Origin: Bacillus xiapuensis
Lineage (GTDB): Bacteria > Bacillota > Bacilli > Bacillales > Domibacillaceae
Direction: 5' to 3'
DNA length: 64,000 bases
Assembly: GCF_002797355.1 (NCBI RefSeq)
Contig: NZ_KZ454939.1
Span: 2,215,875 to 2,279,874 of the forward strand
This document shows, in pieces, positions 60,587 to 64,000 of the stretch. The notes under the pieces were generated by a model. That model saw only the letters and a program-made list of their open reading frames with translations, was not told the DNA's origin and did no database searches. Numbering within the stretch: the first letter of the stretch is position 1; the number at the start of each line of letters is the position of its first letter. The translations under genes and the position numbers were made by a program.

Positions 60587-60678
60587 TCGGACCTCGCCTG
60601 GCCCGCTAAGCCGCAGAGCCTCTTTCTCAGCTTTCGAAAGATCGCGCTGCTTGCATAAATCCCTTTATGGAATTGACA

Positions 60679-61497
60679 TCAAGGGAATCTTGGGAACTGG
60701 CCGAAGTCTGGGTCGCGTTTTTCCTTAAAGGCGTCTCTTCCCTCTTTAGCTTCGTCTGTTGTGTAATAAAGAAGTGTCGCGTCACCTGCTATCTGCTGTA
60801 AACCAGCTAGACCATCAGTATCAGCGTTCATCGCAGCCTTAATAAAGCGCAAAGCAGTTGGACTCTTGGCAAGCATTTCTTCTGCCCACTTCACCGTTTC
60901 TTCTTCTAATTTGTCAAGCGGAACAACGGTATTGACTAATCCCATCTCCAATGCTTCCTGCGCATTGTACTGGCGGCATAGATACCAGATTTCACGCGCC
61001 TTCTTGTGGCCGACAATACGAGCTAAATATCCGGAGCCATATCCGGCATCGAAGCTCCCTACTTTCGGTCCCGTTTGTCCAAAGATGGCGTTATCAGCAG
61101 CGATCGTTAAGTCGCAGACCACGTGAAGCACATGACCTCCGCCAATTGCATAGCCTGCTACCATAGCGATAACTGGTTTAGGAATGACACGGATCAGACG
61201 CTGAAGATCCAACACATTCAATCTTGGAATTTGATCTTCTCCAACGTAGCCGCCGTGACCGCGCACTTTTTGGTCTCCTCCTGAACAGAAGGCTAAGTCT
61301 CCTGCACCTGTTAAAATAATGACGCCGATTTTTTCATCGTCACGCGCATAGGCAAAAGCATCGATTAATTCCATGACTGTTTTAGGGCGAAAGGCATTGC
61401 GTACTTCCGGACGATTAATCGTAACCTTTGCAATTCCATTATAGGTTTCATATAAAATATCTTCATACTGGCGTTCACTTACCCAATTAAAAGCCAT
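60679..61497 (-). CDS. menB: 1,4-Dihydroxy-2-naphthoyl-CoA synthase
   Basis: A 272-residue crotonase-family enzyme that closes the naphthoquinone ring from o-succinylbenzoyl-CoA. The oxyanion and active-site segments [29 protein letters not shown] and [19 protein letters not shown] are fully typical of MenB. The ATG at 61497 follows AAAGGAGGC. It lies 13 bases after menH and ends before a clear terminator. Confidence 0.97.
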   Translation of the reverse strand: MAFNWVSERQYEDILYETYNGIAKVTINRPEVRNAFRPKTVMELIDAFAYARDDEKIGVIILTGAGDLAFCSGGDQKVRGHGGYVGEDQIPRLNVLDLQRLIRVIPKPVIAMVAGYAIGGGHVLHVVCDLTIAADNAIFGQTGPKVGSFDAGYGSGYLARIVGHKKAREIWYLCRQYNAQEALEMGLVNTVVPLDKLEEETVKWAEEMLAKSPTALRFIKAAMNADTDGLAGLQQIAGDATLLYYTTDEAKEGRDAFKEKRDPDFGQFPRFP

Positions 61498-61510
61498 TAT
61501 ATTGCCTCCT

Positions 61511-62320
61511 TTATGTATAGAACAAAAACTCTCTTATTATTGTACCAAATTCTTCGTTGTCTTCCACATGAATTGCATGACCTTTTCCAACGGCTTGCTT
61601 CCAAACAGGAAAAGGGAGTCTTTCAAACATCTCACGGGCGATGTTTGTAAACTTTTGATCCAGCGTGCCTGTAACAAGCAGCACCGGCATCTTCAGCGTG
61701 GACATCTCCTCCCACCAAGACGGCTGAGCCCCCGTTCCCATCCCCTTTAAGGATCCGGCAAGACCTGCTGTTCGATTTTGCAAACGCTGACGGCGCACCG
61801 CTTGCTGATATTCCAGTGGAAGCTTTTTTTGGGAAGCAAATAAAGGAATGCTCTCCCAGTGATTCACAAATGCTTCAATTCCTTCTTTCTCTATTGCATC
61901 AGCCAACCTAATATCAGCTTCCCGGCGTGCGGCCCGTTCTTCTTCCGTTTTTAATCCGGGGGATGAACTCTCAAGCATAAGGCTTTTGACAGCTTCCGGA
62001 AAGCGTACAGCCATGGTCAGCGCGAGACGTCCGCCCATCGAATAGCCCAGCAGGTGGAAGCGGGGATACCCTAATTGACTCATTAATTCTTTCAAATCCA
62101 AAGCGACTTGTTCGATATTATACCTGGCTGAATCGGCGGGACAGCTGCTTTTTCCATGTCCGAGAATGTCCACCGTAACGCAGCAAAAGTCCGATTGAAG
62201 CTGCTTAACGGTTTCCGTCCACGTTGTATGGTCCCCTGTAAAACCGTGCAGCAGCAAAATGGGATCCCCGCTGCCATCCACACGGCAATAATAACGGCTA
62301 TTGTGAATCTTTATTTCCAA
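61511..62320 (-). CDS. menH: SHCHC synthase MenH
   Basis: A 269-residue alpha/beta hydrolase-fold lyase that removes pyruvate from the MenD product (SEPHCHC). The triad is visible: [12 protein letters not shown] (Ser), TGTLDQKF (Asp) and [10 protein letters not shown] (His), with [12 protein letters not shown] at the oxyanion side. The start is a TTG at 62320 within the end of menD (10-base overlap), with GGTGAAGAAT upstream; translation is therefore coupled to menD. It equals B. subtilis YtxM/MenH. Confidence 0.93.
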   Translation of the reverse strand: MEIKIHNSRYYCRVDGSGDPILLLHGFTGDHTTWTETVKQLQSDFCCVTVDILGHGKSSCPADSARYNIEQVALDLKELMSQLGYPRFHLLGYSMGGRLALTMAVRFPEAVKSLMLESSSPGLKTEEERAARREADIRLADAIEKEGIEAFVNHWESIPLFASQKKLPLEYQQAVRRQRLQNRTAGLAGSLKGMGTGAQPSWWEEMSTLKMPVLLVTGTLDQKFTNIAREMFERLPFPVWKQAVGKGHAIHVEDNEEFGTIIREFLFYT

Positions 62321-64000
62321 AATTCTTCACCAGCCGTTATGGTTTCTATTTCCCAGGAAACATTTTTCCACAATTCCCGATGGGCTATAACATTTTTTTC
62401 TCGATCGGTCACCGCTTCTATAATAAAAAGCCCCTCCGCGCTTTCTGCCGCTGTCATTGCTTCTGCCAATGACTCCACATCCGTAATTTTTCGGTACTCT
62501 GCGCCATACAGTTGAGCAGCATAAGAGAAATCCAGATCGGGCGGCGTACCAAAAAGCCGTTCAAAATGCTTGGGCTGATTTGCTTGCGGCAAGTAGGAAA
62601 ATATGCCGCCGCCATTATTATTAAGGATGATAATGGTCATTTTTATCCCGTTTAGCTTGGCCGCCAACAAGCCGTTTACATCATGAAAGAAGGATAAATC
62701 GCCCAGAATTAAATATAACGGCTGATCTGCTGCGGCCGCGCCTAACGCCGTAGAAACGAGACCGTCAATTCCATTTGCTCCCCGATTGGCGTACAGGCGG
62801 ACCTTGCGTTCACCGGCAAAGAGGAAAGAATCCAAATCACGGATCGGCATGCTGTTGCCGACAAATAGCGACGATGAATCCGGCAGCTGCTGCAGCACTT
62901 CATAAAACAGTCTGCCCTCATCCATTTCCTCATGGTTTTGAACTTCTTTCATTTTCGTTTTGGCCGCTTTATTCACATTTAGCCACTGGATCAGCCAATC
63001 ACTTTTTTCTTTTTTTGCGCCAAGATGTTTCGTCAGCATCCGACAAAATTCGCTCTCCTCACAGTTGATCATATGAGAGACCGCACCGATCGGGTCACGC
63101 CAGCCGCCGCCGCCGTCAATGACGAGATGATCCTTGAGATGATGCGTTTTCAAATATTGAGTCAGCGCCTTGGAAACCGGCATGGCGCCAAATCGAAGAA
63201 CGACATCAAAAGCAGCCTCCTTCTTGATCTTATCACTTCTCAATATCGCATCATAACTATCCACGATCATATGGGCACAGGTGGGAAGGCTTCTCAGCCC
63301 GGAGAGCGGATCGGCCATAATAGGATAGCCGAGCGTCTCTGCCAGACGGAGCACTGCGTCAGGAAATCCTTCGGCAGAGAGATCGCCGCAAACGATTAAT
63401 CCTTTTTCTTTTTCGCCCAAAAAGCGGGCAAGATCTTCCATGCTTTCCTCATTGACGATTCGCTTGCCCTGAGTTAAATGGATAGCTGCAGAATCTGAGA
63501 ATGCTTCGCCGGAAAAGATCCCATCGTATTCAGGAATTAACGGCTCCCGATAAGGAAAGTTCAAATGTACGGGGCCTGCTGGTGACTGAGACGAAATATG
63601 AACCGCCTTAGCCGCGGCAGACCGTACATAGCGAAGCATTTCTTGCGCCGCATCCGGCAAAGCCATTTCAGCAAACCATTTGACATGGGTGCCATAAAGC
63701 TGATTTTGATCAATCGACTGCGGAGCACCGACGTCCCTCAATTCATGAGGCCGGTCGGAAGTCAGCACAACGAGCGGGACACGGGCGTTTTTGGCTTCCG
63801 TTATGGCGGGAAAATAGTTCGCCGCTGCGGTGCCCGATGTGCAGAGCAGAGCTGTCGGCTTTCCCGTAGCTTTAGCGAGCCCGAGAGCGAAGAAAGCAGC
63901 AGAACGTTCATCAACCTGAATATATACTTTTATATCCGGGTGTTCAGCCATTAAAAGTGCCATAGGAGTAGAACGCGAGCCCGGACTAACCACGGCGCTT
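62311..64000 (-). CDS. menD: SEPHCHC synthase MenD, 5' end missing
   Basis: 563 codons of a thiamine-diphosphate enzyme that joins 2-oxoglutarate and isochorismate at the start of the menaquinone branch. The fragment begins in VVSPGSRSTPMAL, a typical MenD segment near residue 30, so only the first few dozen residues lie beyond the right edge. The ThDP glutamate is in YIQVDERSAAFFALG, and the cofactor motif GDLSFFHDVNGLLAAKLNGIK..NNNGGGIFSYLP is complete. It overlaps menH by ten bases. In B. subtilis menF lies upstream; it should be just outside the window. Confidence 0.95.
   Translation of the reverse strand, partial: SAVVSPGSRSTPMALLMAEHPDIKVYIQVDERSAAFFALGLAKATGKPTALLCTSGTAAANYFPAITEAKNARVPLVVLTSDRPHELRDVGAPQSIDQNQLYGTHVKWFAEMALPDAAQEMLRYVRSAAAKAVHISSQSPAGPVHLNFPYREPLIPEYDGIFSGEAFSDSAAIHLTQGKRIVNEESMEDLARFLGEKEKGLIVCGDLSAEGFPDAVLRLAETLGYPIMADPLSGLRSLPTCAHMIVDSYDAILRSDKIKKEAAFDVVLRFGAMPVSKALTQYLKTHHLKDHLVIDGGGGWRDPIGAVSHMINCEESEFCRMLTKHLGAKKEKSDWLIQWLNVNKAAKTKMKEVQNHEEMDEGRLFYEVLQQLPDSSSLFVGNSMPIRDLDSFLFAGERKVRLYANRGANGIDGLVSTALGAAAADQPLYLILGDLSFFHDVNGLLAAKLNGIKMTIIILNNNGGGIFSYLPQANQPKHFERLFGTPPDLDFSYAAQLYGAEYRKITDVESLAEAMTAAESAEGLFIIEAVTDREKNVIAHRELWKNVSWEIETITAGEEFWK

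Noticed and set aside
1-64000. CRISPR arrays, insertion sequences, prophage or defence islands
   Set aside because: No regularly spaced direct repeats, transposase, integrase or phage genes were seen; gene order is collinear with a Bacillus core chromosome.

Overview
The window looks like a chromosomal segment of a low-to-mid GC Firmicute of the family Bacillaceae. Nearly every gene has a recognisable Bacillus subtilis counterpart (acs/acu, motPS, ccpA, ytxGHJ, murC, sftA, ytpPQ, ytoP, ytmPQ, amyX, leuS, ytqAB, ytpAB, metK, pckA, ytmAB, dps, men), and the order follows the B. subtilis tyrS-to-men region, with local gains and losses. Ribosome sites are strong and purine-rich. The typical Gram-positive devices are present: two T-boxes, a SAM-I riboswitch, SigA and SigB promoters, and cre sites. 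I saw no rRNA, tRNA, phage, insertion sequence or CRISPR array. The species cannot be named from the sequence.

Layout. 1-480: start of tyrS and its tyrosine T-box. 481-4850: acsA divergent from acuABC, the acetyl-CoA synthetase control loop, with cre sites on both arms. 4878-8619: motS, motP, ccpA and the chorismate mutase/DAHP synthase aroA. 8873-11032: a long FtsA-like ATPase with a repeat-built C-terminus. 11121-14274: brxC (ytxJ), the SigB-driven ytxG-ytxH pair, and murC. 14400-22515: a nicotinate phosphoribosyltransferase, the DNA translocase sftA, ytpQ, ytpP, a PTS_EIIC_2 membrane protein, a DUF84 nucleotide phosphatase and the M42 peptidase ytoP. 22636-29832: ytzB with a tandem duplication of its 5' end, ytnP, trmB, ytmP, pullulanase, ytlQ and thpR. 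29990-38715: a cysteine synthase paralogue, pepV, ytzE, ytzG, an EamA transporter, a MurJ-like flippase, the flavoprotein ytfP, a YpzG-like small protein and a rhodanese. 38732-48508: leuS with a leucine T-box, an MFS transporter, mnmL-mnmM (tRNA wobble modification), a luciferase-like monooxygenase, the terpene synthase/lysophospholipase pair ytpB-ytpA, and ytoA. 48554-51843: metK with a SAM riboswitch, divergent from pckA. 51974-57860: a frameshifted MMPL transporter, ytmB, ytmA, ytkD, small stress genes and dps. 57861-64000: the menaquinone genes menD-H-B-E-C.

How the genes work together. Central carbon control is concentrated here: CcpA, its predicted targets acsA and acuABC, the acetylation/deacetylation switch for AcsA, and gluconeogenic pckA with a probable CcpN operator. 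A second theme is the SigB general stress response: ytxGH, dps and a small DUF6154 gene each have a SigB-type promoter. AroA supplies chorismate-pathway flux that MenD and its partners convert toward menaquinone.

The least explained structure is a family of intergenic repeats of about 110-200 bp. There are four good copies, one truncated copy and one doubtful copy. Each core can fold into a hairpin. Most sit between the stop codon of a minus-strand gene and that gene's terminator. The FtsA-like protein with five C-terminal repeat units is the most unusual gene.
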